A program made the position numbers and the translations under genes. The notes under the pieces were generated by a model. It did no database searches and had not been told where the DNA came from. It saw only the letters and a program-made list of their open reading frames with translations. From Pontederia crassipes (taxonomy: Eukaryota; Streptophyta; Magnoliopsida; Commelinales; Pontederiaceae), in assembly GCA_030549335.1 (NCBI GenBank), contig CM060188.1, positions 43,055,696 through 43,119,695 of the forward strand: 64,000 bases of DNA, in the 5' to 3' direction. Positions 1 to 11,151 of the stretch are shown one piece after another. Numbering within the stretch: the first letter of the stretch is position 1; each line of letters opens with the position of its first letter.

Positions 1-1258
1 GAGGATCTAATAGTCGTTCATCATCGTAATTCTGCATACCCTTTTTTCTAAACTATGTTAGGATGGAACCAATCATCATTGTTAATCATATTTTCATGAT
101 TCTAGTTCTTTGTAATAACTTTAACTTTCAAGATAGCATTTCAACCTCTTTTGAGTTCTTATTGACAATAGATTATTTAGTTTCCATAACATAATTATTA
201 AGAGTGTAGCTTTTTTCAGTCTTGATTTAATTAATTAGTTGGCTATTGACACATCTTCTATTAATTCCAGACTATAGAATTGATCATTTACTTTTTAGTA
301 GAAACAATTTATGTCATATTTTGGTAGAGCTAAAAGGAATACTAAAATTTGTGATCTATTGGAAAGATACTAGAATGGATTGTTCAATAGTTTAGGAGTA
401 TAACTCAATGTGTCATAACTTAAAGTGGATTTGTGAGTAGAATCAAAAGGGAGTATTCTTAGCTTACAAGAGTTTAGGATAGTTGGTTTTATCCGAAATG
501 ACAGAATCATAATTTATATGTTCCCAATTCATTTAGAAACTAAATATCTAAATTATTGCATATGAGAAATTTAATTTGTTCATAATCGTATCAAATCATC
601 CTAAAGACCTTAGGCATCATTGGATTATATTATATTAGTTTTGTTTTGTTATTTTATTTTCTACCATTTTATTTATCACAACCTTGTTGTCTTTTATTAG
701 TTTATGAAATTAGTTTTGTTAAGTTAATTCCTCACGAGATCGGATATTTACTCATTTCATTTTATTAATTGAGTGATTAGTGCACTTGTTAGCATTATGT
801 TATTATCAATCTCCACATCAAGTTTTTATCATCGTTGCCAAAAAATTAAACTTTACTTATTATTCAGACTTCACACTACTTTGAGATTTTATTTTTTTAT
901 TACTTTTACTTTTTCTTTTAATCATGAAAAAAATTTAGGATATACTCTTTGTACATAATTTAACTATCATTCATATCATTACATCATCAATGACAAAGAA
1001 AAAAATAACTACCAATTAGCCAATTGAGGAAGAAAATGTTCTTGTCCAGCAACATGGAGTTCACACTAAAACTACATCAAGCCAAAACAACATAAGATGC
1101 CTCAGTGAATTATAATCGAAGATTCATTTTTGGACATCGAAACTATTATGACAAACAAGTTAAATTATTGCTAACAACTCTCCATACAAAACTATGGAAT
1201 GAAAATATGAAGAGATAACTTGCAAATTTGTGACATCATAGTGAGGAAATAGAATACC

Positions 1259-1570
1259 ATGTCAATATTTCTTAAATCGATGCCTTCAAATGAGCCAAAC
1301 ACTAAACTTGAAGAGATTATTGATCAACTCATTACAACCATTGAAAGAAAGATGCAAGAATAGGATCAACGTATCCAAAACTTAGCAAATTAGTTGATCC
1401 AAATTCACAAGCAAATTTAAATAGATGACCCGCTTCAATTATTTGACATAGACCTCAAGTTCGTTGCACTGGAAGCAAAGTTGCATGCACTAGAGGACTA
1501 AATTGTGCAATTGACTTTTCTACCTGCTATATCTTAGAAGAAAATTGACTAGAGCCCAACAAATATCATA
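1259..1570 (+). pseudogene. broken gag-like coding remnant
   Basis: From the ATG at 1259 one frame reads as a plausible charged, coiled-coil-like protein (MSIFLKSMPSNEPNTKLEE at the start) for about 100 codons, interrupted by six stops. The stops are TAG or TAA, and every one would become CAG or CAA (Gln) by one T-to-C change, the signature of cytosine deamination in a methylated repeat. The Gln/Leu-rich heptad character resembles the C-terminal part of Athila/Tat gag proteins, but no zinc knuckle is seen. The family call is inference. Confidence 0.4.
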
Positions 1571-2389
1571 TGCCTATGTCACTACTAAAGAAGATGGCAT
1601 CCAAAATCAAAGTCTTAAAAAGGACAATGACTACACAATGGCATGTAAGGGATACAAGTATATACATATTTGACGATGGATAAGTTTGAAAGAGAAGATT
1701 GACTTTGGAGGTCCCTCTTATTCAAACTTCTATCTTCGACACCTACATCATCATCGTCGACAGTTGCATCTCTACAAATTCAAAAATCATAGAGGAGAAA
1801 AGGCACATTATCAACATGAATAGAGACATCTCTCAATACTACATAGCAATGGCAAAAAAAAACTAAAGCAGAGAAGTGTGTCACCGACCCTAGAAGTTCA
1901 ACCGCATTAGTACAATAGAAACAAAAAAACAACTCACTTATCCATGCTAATCGGCAACACAACTCGCAACTTCAATTTAAGAATGTCATTGTACTCGAGA
2001 AACCACAACCACCGAATGACAACACAAGGGTGGAAACTTTGGGCATTGTACATCACTACATTTGTTGAGCCTCACTACGACCGAGCGTCCACGATCATAT
2101 TTGATGATTTATGTGAGATTGCTCCTTAATTTCATATTTATTTATTTAACTTATGATTATTTTCTTTTATATTAACCTCAGCATATTCAACATCAAAGTC
2201 AAGCTAATGACTTTGAATTAGAAACTAATTTTTTTCTCAACCCTTAGCTCTTAGTTTAGATCTTATTTTTCATTTTATTAGTTAGTTTTCTTTTTCTTAA
2301 TGTAGTTTCTTAGTTACATTATTTTATTTTTCTTTTCCATTTTAACTCAGCATCCTATTTGCAAGTACAACATTTTTTTAAAAAAAATC

Positions 2390-3030
2390 ATGGGGCATTA
2401 TGCTAATATCATAGGTTGTTACTTTAACTTCACGGGTCATTACTTGTTTCTCATGAATATATTTGGTAAGATTTATTTTTAATTTTGATATAGTCACGGG
2501 CCATTACACAATAGCCACGAGTCTTATAGTGGCCTTAAGCTCAATCTTGTCTCATTTCATGAGTCTTTCCTGCTTTATATCGGAGTTCACAATCGTATTC
2601 TTATAATTTTGCGGATTGTTACTTATAGCTCAAGAGTCTAATAGAAATTGCATGTTGTAATATTTAATTTCACGAGTCATTATATATTTTTTCATGGGTA
2701 TACTAGTGGTTTTCGAATTTCGCAATCCATGATTAAGTGATTTCACTGACATTGTCCTTAAATCATGGTCAACAAATGAAAGTTTTGGTTAATCCCTATG
2801 TTAGAATTCTTAGTAATTAGCAGTAATCATTTTTCAAAGATTTAAATAGTCAAGGACTGTAGCATGTATCTCACGACCCGTTACTTTTATGCTTATGATG
2901 GATACAACCTAGAGTCATGATCCTCAATGTTTCACAAAGCATAGCATTATCTTCTCACGATTCATTGCTTTTCCCTCACAAGCCATTACATAAGTATCAC
3001 AGTGTCATAATAAATCATTACGTGTGTAAT
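2390..3030. repeat. LTR-like segment with recurring CACGGGTCATTAC words
   Basis: Variants of CACGGGTCATTAC, CACGGGCCATTAC and CACGAGTCATTAT recur every 30-100 bp. Similar words in reverse orientation occur at about 16010-16320, and related ACACGGGCCGTGTT words lie in the LTR at 35244-36927. This looks like the LTR of a decayed Athila/Tat-type element. Exact ends were not found. Confidence 0.4.
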
Positions 3031-3050
3031 ACTCGGACAGAATGAAAAAA

Positions 3051-4297
3051 AAAATCAGAATCTAATTAGAGTTGATGTTGGAAACTTATCCAACGTAAAG
3101 GAAATAACAAACTTGGCCGTCAAACACCCCTCATGTCCGCCCTCGTGTACCCAAGAGCCCATCATCGGACGTCAGAGAGATCATTCGAGATGTGCTCGAA
3201 CCTCAGGTAAGGAGCAACAACCGCATGGGTCTTCTATTGTAATGTTTTCGGCTATTACTTCTTGTTTTTGACATCTGCATGAATTATTTCGCATCCCACA
3301 CAAACAGTGGACCCCAGGGATGTGGACAGCATTCTCTTGAGGTCAAAGAACCCTCAGGGATGATCAGAGAGGGAGAAGAACGAGAGGAAATGGATCAGGC
3401 CGTAGAGGAAAGCGAACAAAGTAGTTAGATCGACCTTTGGATCAATTTTAACAATGATTTACATGTTTAAGGATCCACTTAGAGTCCTAGCATCGTCTCC
3501 TATCTACCCTACATTGTTCCACGTGTTTATGATTGTTCCTAAGAGGTATATTTTGACGAAATCGCATGGAACACCGTGAAGCTGTGACCATGATTCCGCC
3601 GAAATCACATAATCCAGCCCGAGGATGACTGAGAACCCGACCCAGGTTCTCCGTCGCCCGACCTGCATTGATGCCGGCGCGCATGAAGACGTCGAAACCT
3701 AGCCCGGGCACACCACTTGGCCTGAGTTCGGGCATGGGTCTACCCAGAATCCCACAGGGACCGAGTCTGAGTTATACTTAGAATTGATTGGGCCGAGGAA
3801 ACTAATCAATGAAGAACTCGGCCCGGGTCAGACCCAACCCATTCCGAGTTCTGTCAAAATAATGTATTGTGATGTGTTTTTATTTTATTATTATTTTGAT
3901 GATGAGTTATGATATCCATTGCATCTGAGTTAGATACTGATTTATAGCATTGCATGATCTAAATTCCCAATTTGGGCGAAGACGAGAACCATTAATTAAT
4001 AAAGATAAAAGCTTGGGTCTCCATGTTATGAATTGACGAGAGCTCATGGCATTGTTTTCATCGTAAGGAAAGAGGGAGATCGGTGGAGGTAGGGAGGGGG
4101 GCGCTGGGTGGTGGGGAGATCGGCTAGGGGAATTGGGGTGGGGAGATAGGGAAATCTGCATGGAGGCAGGGATATCAGTTGGGGTAGGCGAACCTGATTT
4201 TTTTTTATCTAAATCGGCTTAACGTATTTTAATTTGCATGATCTTGGCCGTTGAACCAATGCGCCTTTAATTATAACGATCAAGATTCAAAGATTTC
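3051..4297. other. gene-free intergenic stretch
   Basis: No gene was recognised. A GC-richer patch (3590-3850) repeats words such as GCCCGAG and CCCGGGTCAGACCC. This resembles the GGTCGGGT-type dispersed repeats at 52083-52450 and 60765-61420. Short frames on both strands here look like chance. Confidence 0.5.
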
Positions 4298-4426
4298 AGG
4301 GTGAGATATGTTTTCTTCGTCTCACCCTAATTTTCTTCGTGTGTATTTAATGTTTATCATACGCATGAAATGCGTATGATAAACATACGCCTTAGCCCCA
4401 CCATCAGATCTAGATCTGACGGTGGG
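4298..4426. repeat. three stacked palindromes
   Basis: Three hairpin-forming sequences follow each other. 4298-4306 pairs with 4320-4328 (AGGGTGAGA / TCTCACCCT). 4352-4384 is a perfect 15-bp stem with a GAA loop (GTTTATCATACGCAT arm). 4397-4426 is a 30-bp palindrome around AGATCTAGATCT with one mismatched pair. They form or flank the left end of the GC-rich element that follows. Confidence 0.8.
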
Positions 4427-5124
4427 TGCTTTCATGTCATTCGGCGGTAGAGCGGCGGCAGCCAGAGGCAGAGCGGCGACAGCCGGAGGAAGGGGCATAA
4501 GAGGAAGCTGGAGGAGTCCTCGCCGATGGAGACGTTGGCCGTGAGGGAGAGGACGACGGGGAGGAAGAGAAGGAGGAGGAAGAGGAGGCTGACGACGGGG
4601 ATGCTCGCCGCGAGGGAGGAGGACGGTGGGGACACTGGCCGCGAGGGAGATGACCGTCGGGAGCAGCGGCCGTCGTCGTCGATCTCTCTCTCTTGTGCGC
4701 GATCGAGTAGCAGCCGCCCTCGCCTCATCACCGTTGACGTCGCTATCGCCGGATTGGGAGAAAGGGAGAGAGATCGGATCGTCTCACTCCTCGCCGCCCG
4801 CGCCTCTTCGCCGCCTCATCGCCCGCGCCTCTTCGCCGCCTCGCCGCCCGCGCCTCTTTGTCGCCTCGCCTCTGATCCCTTGCAATCGTCCGCCCTCGCC
4901 TCGTCGCCGTCGCCACGCCGGATCGGGGAGAAAGAGGAAGAGATCACGCCTCGCCGCCGCCGTCGCCCGTCGCCTCGCTGCAAGATTGGAGACGAGCGAT
5001 GGCCGAGGGAGAGAGAAGAGAGAGCGGAGGGGGAGAGAGAAGAGAGAGGGGGTAGAGAACGCCATTCGTCCGATCTAATCGGACGGATAAAAGTACGCAT
5101 TTCATGTATATGATAAATATTAAA
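4346..5124. mobile_element. GC-rich element with ~31-bp terminal inverted repeats
   Basis: The left end (4346-4376) and the reverse complement of the right end (about 5094-5124) share TTTAAT.TTTATCATA..CATGAAATGCGTA with roughly three mismatches. A second palindrome, TCCGAT.TA.ATCGGA, sits just inside the right end. The core (4430-5060) is strongly GC-rich and CpG-rich, purine-skewed (GAGGAAGAGG, GGCGGC), and open in several frames on both strands. This fits a non-autonomous DNA element that may have captured a GC-rich host exon (Pack-type). No domain is recognisable and no clear target duplication was seen. Confidence 0.5.
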
Positions 5125-5720
5125 TCCTATATATATATATATATATATATCCTTCGATTGTACCTTACACATTTTTGTAAGAAAAAAATGGATAAATTTT
5201 ATGTGGCAATGAACTGTTTTGTGAGGCGTAGTAAACGATTCCATGTGAAGAATAAATGAAAGAATCGAAATTTTAAAAATGAATTACATTTCAATAAATT
5301 AATATCACAAATACGTCAATAATGGTCATTTTGGATAGCTTAAATTTATAAAATATAATAAATAATAATTTTATACTAATTCATTGTTAGTAGCTAAGTA
5401 TTGATATATTATATAATGTATTAATGGTCATATATATATTTAAAATTAATATAAATAAAATTATATTTTAATATGGATAATAATCATTAGAAAGAATAAA
5501 TGTAAGAACGAGAATTTTAAAAGTGAATTAGATTTTAATAAATTAATATAACATCAATAAAAAATATAATAATATGTCAATCATCATAATTTTAGATAAC
5601 TTAAATTTATAGAATATAATAAATAATAATTTTATACGAATTTATTGTTAGTAGTTTAATATCGATATATTATATAATATATATTTAAAATTAATATAAA
5701 TAATATTATTTTAATAAAAT
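5125..5720. repeat. tandem duplication, unit about 244 bp, AT-rich
   Basis: The segment from about 5251 (AATAAATGAAAGAATCGA) recurs from about 5495 (AATAAATGTAAGAACGAGA). The two copies share the order of words throughout, for example ATAATAAATAATAATTTTATAC and the ATATTATATAAT near the end. They differ by substitutions and small indels. A short (AT)n run lies at 5131-5150. No gene is present. Confidence 0.7.
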
Positions 5721-6796
5721 TTGATTCACTTGGATCCAGTTTGGTCCAATCAATCTAATCACGACCCTTTAACGGTCGCGACAAAAATATTGCCGAATGC
5801 TAATCCAAACATCCGCCCCAACGAATATAAAGAAGTCAAAACCCATTCTCGCTACACGACAAAACACTTACCAGCTCATCGAGTCCACTGTTCACCACCT
5901 GCCCCCCACCACCTTTTTTTTTTTTTTCCTTTCCTTTTTTCTTTTTTTCTCCCTTCTTCTTTTTCGTCTCGCACCGACGCCCGGGTCCCACAACAATTTA
6001 GTTAAGAAACCCACCCCGCACGCACAGCAACGCAGCCCCCGACGCGCCCGAGCTCTGGGTTCGTCATCTCGACTCCACGTCCACGGCCCCGAAGCGGACT
6101 CGGGTCGCGCCCGCGGTGCCCCAACGGTGCGCGACCTCGACTAAGTAACGGCGTCACGTTTTTCTCCCGAGAATCCTAACGCCGTCACCCGAGTCCCGCC
6201 AGCGGACGTAGGTGCGCTTGGGACCGCCACGTGTTGGAACGGCTGGGCCCCCACACAGGCTGTTCTGCACGGGGCGGGACGCGTGGAGCGTTGGTGGCCC
6301 CCACCCGCCGGGACCCGCGACCGCGAGTGGTTGGTTGATCAGTCCAATGCGAACAGCCCCAAACTGCCCCTCCCCATCTTCCCCCCTCCTCCGTCCTACG
6401 CAAGACGAGGGCGATTGCGTCACCCCGAAGGAATTTGGTGGAGAAAGAAAACGACAAAAGCGGAAGAAAAAAATATGGTTTTCTTTTTAACTCCGTATGG
6501 TAAAAACTAAAAAAACGTGCAGCCGTCGCCCGGAGGCGGAAGTGACCGCATTGCCCTCGCTCCTCCTCGAGGATTAATCCTAAAGGCATGAGATAATGTG
6601 ACGGATTAAAATTAATCACAAACCAACGGCCGCGAGCGCGCCAGCGACGTCGCCAAATCGTGTGGGCGGCGAGGCTTATCGGTAACTGTGGCGCGATTAA
6701 ACTAATTAATCGAGTTGAACTAAATTAATCTGGGGGCTTAATGGTGGTGGTGGCCATTTTGCGGGGCATCATTTATAACCGTGAGCAATGAAGTCA
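5721..6796 (+). promoter_or_regulatory. upstream region of NF-YA with G-box
   Basis: This GC-rich block (from about 5990) lies directly upstream of the NF-YA transcription unit and has no convincing gene. A G-box/ABRE-type core CCACGTGT lies at 6227-6234, with CACGTG at 6228-6233. Poly-T and CT-rich tracts lie at 5913-5960. NF-YA genes are often ABA- and stress-responsive, so the G-box is plausible but untested. The overlapping frames around 6154-6619 on both strands look like by-products of GC content. Confidence 0.5.
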
Positions 6797-6803
6797 TATA
6801 AAA
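6797..6803 (+). promoter_or_regulatory. TATA box of NF-YA
   Basis: TATAAAA follows CA in a CATATAAAAGAGA context. About 30 bp downstream begins a purine-rich leader (GAAGAAGAAGAGGAAG), which places the likely start of transcription near 6830. Confidence 0.55.
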
Positions 6804-6829
6804 GAGACGCAAACTACTTAGGGCGAGGG

Positions 6830-7564
6830 GGAAGAAGAAGAAGAAGAGGAAGAAAGGGAAGAGGAAGAGGAAGAGGAAGAAAAGGAATCTTGGTGTTTAT
6901 TGGGTGATAATTCTGTGCGATAGGAATCGTTTCGTGTGGCGAAGATTATATATGGATGAATAATTCCGTGGCTGGTGGTTGACAGGGCTTCCGATTCTAA
7001 TCAATCTCTTGTTCTCTGTGTCGTCGGGGGGTGAGTTTTTCTATTTCTGCGTCGTTGTTGTAAGCTTGATGTTTCAGTTCATGACTGGACAAATAGAAAG
7101 TGTAGATTTTTTTGTTCTTTCGTTTTTTTTTTAAAAATTCATTCATTTCTGTTGTAGTTTGAAATTCCATGTTATCTGTTTAGTGAAAATTTTTGATCTT
7201 TCTTCTTTGAAAATTCTTCTTTGAGGTAAGGTTTCCATGTCATGTCGGGATGTTCATATCATCAAATTTGATGGTTTTTCTCTAAAAGTTTTATCTTCTT
7301 AATTGAGTCAACTCAGTGACTGCAGCAATTGATGGAAATCCATACTTATCTGCTTGATTCGGATCATATATTACTGCTGTTAGGGATTACGTTTACGTTC
7401 CCTGTGGAATTAATTGTGTGTTTTAGCGATTAGCATGTGCTCTTTCTGATTTCCTTTGGTAGAGAATTTTGATTTGTTTGGCTGATTATGGTCACTTGTT
7501 GTGCCATCTGCTGTGCACAGTTCGGTAGAGAAGTTGGCTTTTGAAAGTGGCAGGCGTTAGGAGA
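6830..7564 (+). other. 5' leader of NF-YA with an intron
   Basis: A leader exon from about 6830 ends at the donor GGG|GTGAGT (GT at 7031). The acceptor TGTGCACAG ends at 7520. The second exon then starts at 7521 and carries the start codon at 7565. An intron in the leader just before the start codon is usual for plant NF-YA genes. The transcription start is inferred from the TATA box. Confidence 0.6.
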
Positions 7565-10500
7565 ATGGAACTGTATCCTGACGAGTCAAACACAACAGTA
7601 AACCAGATCGGACGTGGTGCCCCAGCAGGCGCACAACCATGGTGGCGAGGTCCAGCGCTAGGCATAGTTTCGCCTGCAACTATCACTGACAGCGGTGCCA
7701 AGACGAGCTCTTGCGATCTGGGCCATCTGGCTATGACAGGTGGTGGCAAAGCGCTACATGGACAGTTCCGGCTGCCGAATGAATTGGATGGTAGCATTAA
7801 TCCATGTAAAGAGTCGCAGAATTCTGGAACAAGTAAAGGTTGGTCTTTTAGTGCATCTTATGTTCTGTGCCCTAATATTGCAATATTTGTTTGATGCTAG
7901 TGATTCATTTTGTCATGTTCGTCTAGTGGACAGTAGCACACCATCATGATTTTGTTGAAAAAGATATCTGAAACTCTGCTAAGTTCTTGGTTGAACAGGT
8001 TGCATCGGTTGTTGTTGAGTCTATAAACTGTAGAAAACGCTAACTGGATCATGCAATCTTGATAGAACTATGGCAATCTTTTTTTATATTTAATATGCAA
8101 GATTGGAGTCTGCATAAACCTCAGTAGCTGTGGGAGGTTCTTTATGCTGATGCGAGAAATTGTCGTATTTTGGCACTAAAATTAAGAATCTTCTGTCAAT
8201 CTCAGATCGGAGTCTTGGACAGGAAAACAAAAGCCTTCAATCTGTCTCATCCGCAATGCAGCGAATGATGCCTGAGTACCTTGCACCACCTACTCAGCTG
8301 GAGCTTGGACAATCACTTGTGGGCATATCTTTCACTTGTTCTTTGCTTTTTGTTGTTTCCGTCCACCACTTTAGTGATATTGCATGTGGGATGAGCGAAT
8401 GACTTTGATGGCCATCTTAATTTTGCCCTAATATTTCTTGGTTTCTAATATTTGTTGATGAATTTATACAGGCTTGTGCAACATATCCTTATGCTGATCC
8501 TTACTTTGCTGGCTTAGTGGCTCCCTATGGAATGCAAGCTATGGTACCTTCCTTGGATACTCGTATCGTATTTATTAATAATTACTGTTTGAGATGTTGT
8601 GTTTACTCTTGGAAACTCAACGCTGATGTATGCATTCTATGTTGACTCCAAAGCTGAAGTTTCTTAATTATGCTTTTATCATAAGGATGTAGAATGTGCA
8701 GTCCAATTTGTGCAGTCCAGGGCATGATACATGTAATTGATACACATTTTCAAACAGTGAACATTTTCCATTTGAAAAGTACGAATACCTTGCATCTGCA
8801 CAGAGTGCTCACATTGAGATTGCACATTCCTTTTTTCCTTATCAATATGGTCTTTTTGTTCCTTATCACAATCTTATAGAATTGATCATCATCGGTACTA
8901 AAGAAGCAGATTTTTACTTTTACATAAAAGAACTGTTATTCAGATCTTGCTTCCACTAAAACAACAACAACAAAGCCTTATCCCACTAGGTGGGGTCCCA
9001 CTAAAAGAGAAACTTAATTTGCGATTCCTATCTGGGTTAGAATTAATTGTTAATGCTACATCACAGGCTCCTCCACAGATTCTTGGAATATCTCATACGC
9101 GTATGCCTTTACCTCCTGAGATGACAGAGGAGCCTGTTTATGTGAATGCCAAACAGTACCACGGTATTCTGCGGCGAAGACAATCTCGCGCGAAGGCTGA
9201 GCTTGAGAGGAAAGTTGTAAAAGCTAGAAAGGTACTTGCTATCTTGCAGATTCTTGGTCCACATTTTTGTGATCTGATAAGAATTCAGCAAGGCTAATTT
9301 CCATGTTCTATTCATTTTTGTGAATGTTTTCGTTAATCATGAGAACTCCATTTATTATCACTTTATGCTCTCATATACTAAGATTTGTGGGCAGGAACTT
9401 CATTTTTTGATATCTTCATAAAGTTCATTCTTGACATATTTATATTCTATATATATTCCTTAAATAACTTATTTCTGCGTTTTGGTTTCCTCCTGGAAAG
9501 TTGTATTCATGTGATCTTTGTCTCTATGGTACAAGTCATCATATTTCTTTGATTGCTCGCTCACGATTATCATGAAGTAATTTAGTTTAGCCTTGTTATT
9601 AAAAGATGTATAGCCCCTGAATTTACTACAATAAATACCTGGATGTTGGTGAGTTTGGCTGAGTAAGAAAACGAATATAGTAGTATCTTTTGCCATCAAA
9701 TTGTGTTAAGCCATTTGAGCAAAAAAATGTTAAACTATATGGTATATGCCTTTATTTTCTTTAGTAAATGGATTGTTAGCTTATTAGACAGTATAGAGAT
9801 ATTATATTTTTATTTCCTCAAGAACCATCTATATATTTTTCACAATTGTTTTATCATTCTTTATTGAAGTTCTGCCTTTAGGAGCTTTCTATGTTTTAAA
9901 TGTCGTTGATTTCTTGACCATTATTAGTTTTTAAAGGAGCAATCATTATTAGTATGTCTCCTGCTTCTGCCCATGTTGAGAAAGAATTATTTATTTGACA
10001 TCTCACTTTTACCTAGAAGTGTCTTTTACTTTCCCACATGGGTTTCCTTATGATGCTGCACAATTTTGAACTGTCTAATATGTCTAAAGTCGGGATGGAT
10101 CAGTTATTATTATGTTATGCTTAGTTACAAATTTTAGTATCTATAATTCTGAAGTTGGTGGTGGTTGGAGGGTCTGTTTACTGCTTGGACTTGTCTCTTT
10201 GAAGCAGTCATATATTTTGTTTTTTAATTTCCATCTATTTCAGTCTATATAGTCAATGTTTTATCTTTTACTTTCTGGGTCATTGTGTTTGATAATGAAG
10301 ATCAAGGTTTCTCTCTTGCATTTGCAATATTTCCTTTAGATTTTTATGTTCCTTCATATCGTTATGATTCTCCTTTATGAAATCTTTGACCATATCTAGG
10401 TGACTATTCTTATTTGATATCCTGCCACCTCAGAATGGGTAAATCTTGCATGCTCATACATAATTCATGATATATCTAACTGTCCTATTAGCAGTGGTCA

Positions 10501-11151
10501 TTTTCCATGAAAATTTGCTGTTTCTGTATGTTTTTTTTTTCATTCTTTTGTATACGTGTAATGATTAATGAAGTATCAAAGCCATAAAAAATTTTATCAT
10601 CTTCTTAAGGAGCTGATACATCATCCACATGGCGTAAGACTCCGAATGAGTACCTTGTACATGCTATTATTGCATTTGATGATTCTTTTGCTCTTGGGTG
10701 CTAGATCCAGTATGTTCAGTGCAATCATCCACCACGATGACACTTATTGATTGATATTTTTGCAAGAGATTGTTGTATGGGCTTCTCATGCATGACATTT
10801 CTCTTTCTGTAGCCCTACCTTCATGAATCTCGTCATCAACATGCAATGAGGAGGGCTAGAGGATGTGGTGGTCGGTTCCTTAATACCAAGAAAAATTTTG
10901 CTGGTGATGCTGAGAAAAGTACAGCATCTAAAGGGATCCAATCAGCTAGCTCCTCTGGCTCTGATACACTGCCTGCTGACTGCTCTAGTAATCGAGAACA
11001 AAGGCCAGATGCACACCAACATCAGCCTCCATTCCAGGTGTCCTTTTATCAAAAGCTAGGAGAGAGAGCAGATGAAGGTGACTGCTCAGGACATCCGCGG
11101 GCTGGCATCATTTTGAATCAATCTTCTCATAGAGCTGTCACCATCCAGTGA
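7565..11151 (+). CDS. NF-YA: nuclear transcription factor Y subunit A (NF-YA/HAP2)
   Basis: NF-YA binds the CCAAT box as the sequence-specific subunit of the NF-YA/B/C trimer in the nucleus. Coding exons read 7565-7832, 8206-8318, 8472-8543, 9067-9231 and 10813-11151. All junctions are GT-AG and in phase, giving 318 residues. The N-terminal half is Gly/Ser/Gln-rich. The conserved core begins near residue 172 with [19 protein letters not shown], the helix that contacts NF-YB/NF-YC. It continues across the last intron ([12 protein letters not shown]) into the DNA-binding part ending GCGGRF near residue 230. The [13 protein letters not shown] block encoded by 8472-8543 is typical of plant NF-YA proteins. 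The upstream in-frame ATG at 7541 is less likely than MELYPDE at 7565. The last intron is 1.58 kb. A miR169-like site lies in the 3' UTR. The exact paralogue number cannot be assigned. Confidence 0.93.
8962..8997 (-). mobile_element. 36-bp RTE LINE tail in NF-YA intron
   Basis: The sequence CAACAACAACAAAGCC...GGTGGGGTC (36 bp) is identical to the 3' end of the RTE element at 19491-19526. It is flanked by a perfect 9-bp duplication, CCACTAAAA, at 8953-8961 and 8998-9006. It is therefore a very short, 5'-truncated RTE insertion with its (TTG)n tail on the - strand. It lies in the intron before the exon at 9067. Confidence 0.85.

Larger units (their letters stand above)
1..3050. other. decayed repeat-derived intergenic DNA
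   Basis: No intact gene is visible. The stretch is AT-rich and has only short chance frames. It contains a broken coding-like segment (1259-1570) and a segment with recurring CACGGGTCATTAC-like words (about 2390-3030), described separately. Together they suggest remains of a Ty3/gypsy-type retrotransposon. I see no ends or target duplications, so the limits are arbitrary. Confidence 0.5.

Noticed and set aside
4526-5113. 195-codon frame rich in Arg and Ser, with competing frames on both strands
   Set aside because: Several frames are equally open in the GC-rich core of a transposable element. None has a recognisable domain.
6154-6619. Overlapping frames on both strands upstream of NF-YA
   Set aside because: They lie in a GC-rich promoter region, lack domains and conflict with each other.
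8947-9297. A single-exon protein reading from TTG through the NF-YA core
   Set aside because: It is the NF-YA exon 9067-9231 with unspliced intron on both sides. The core continues across the intron at 9232 into PYLHESRH at 10813.
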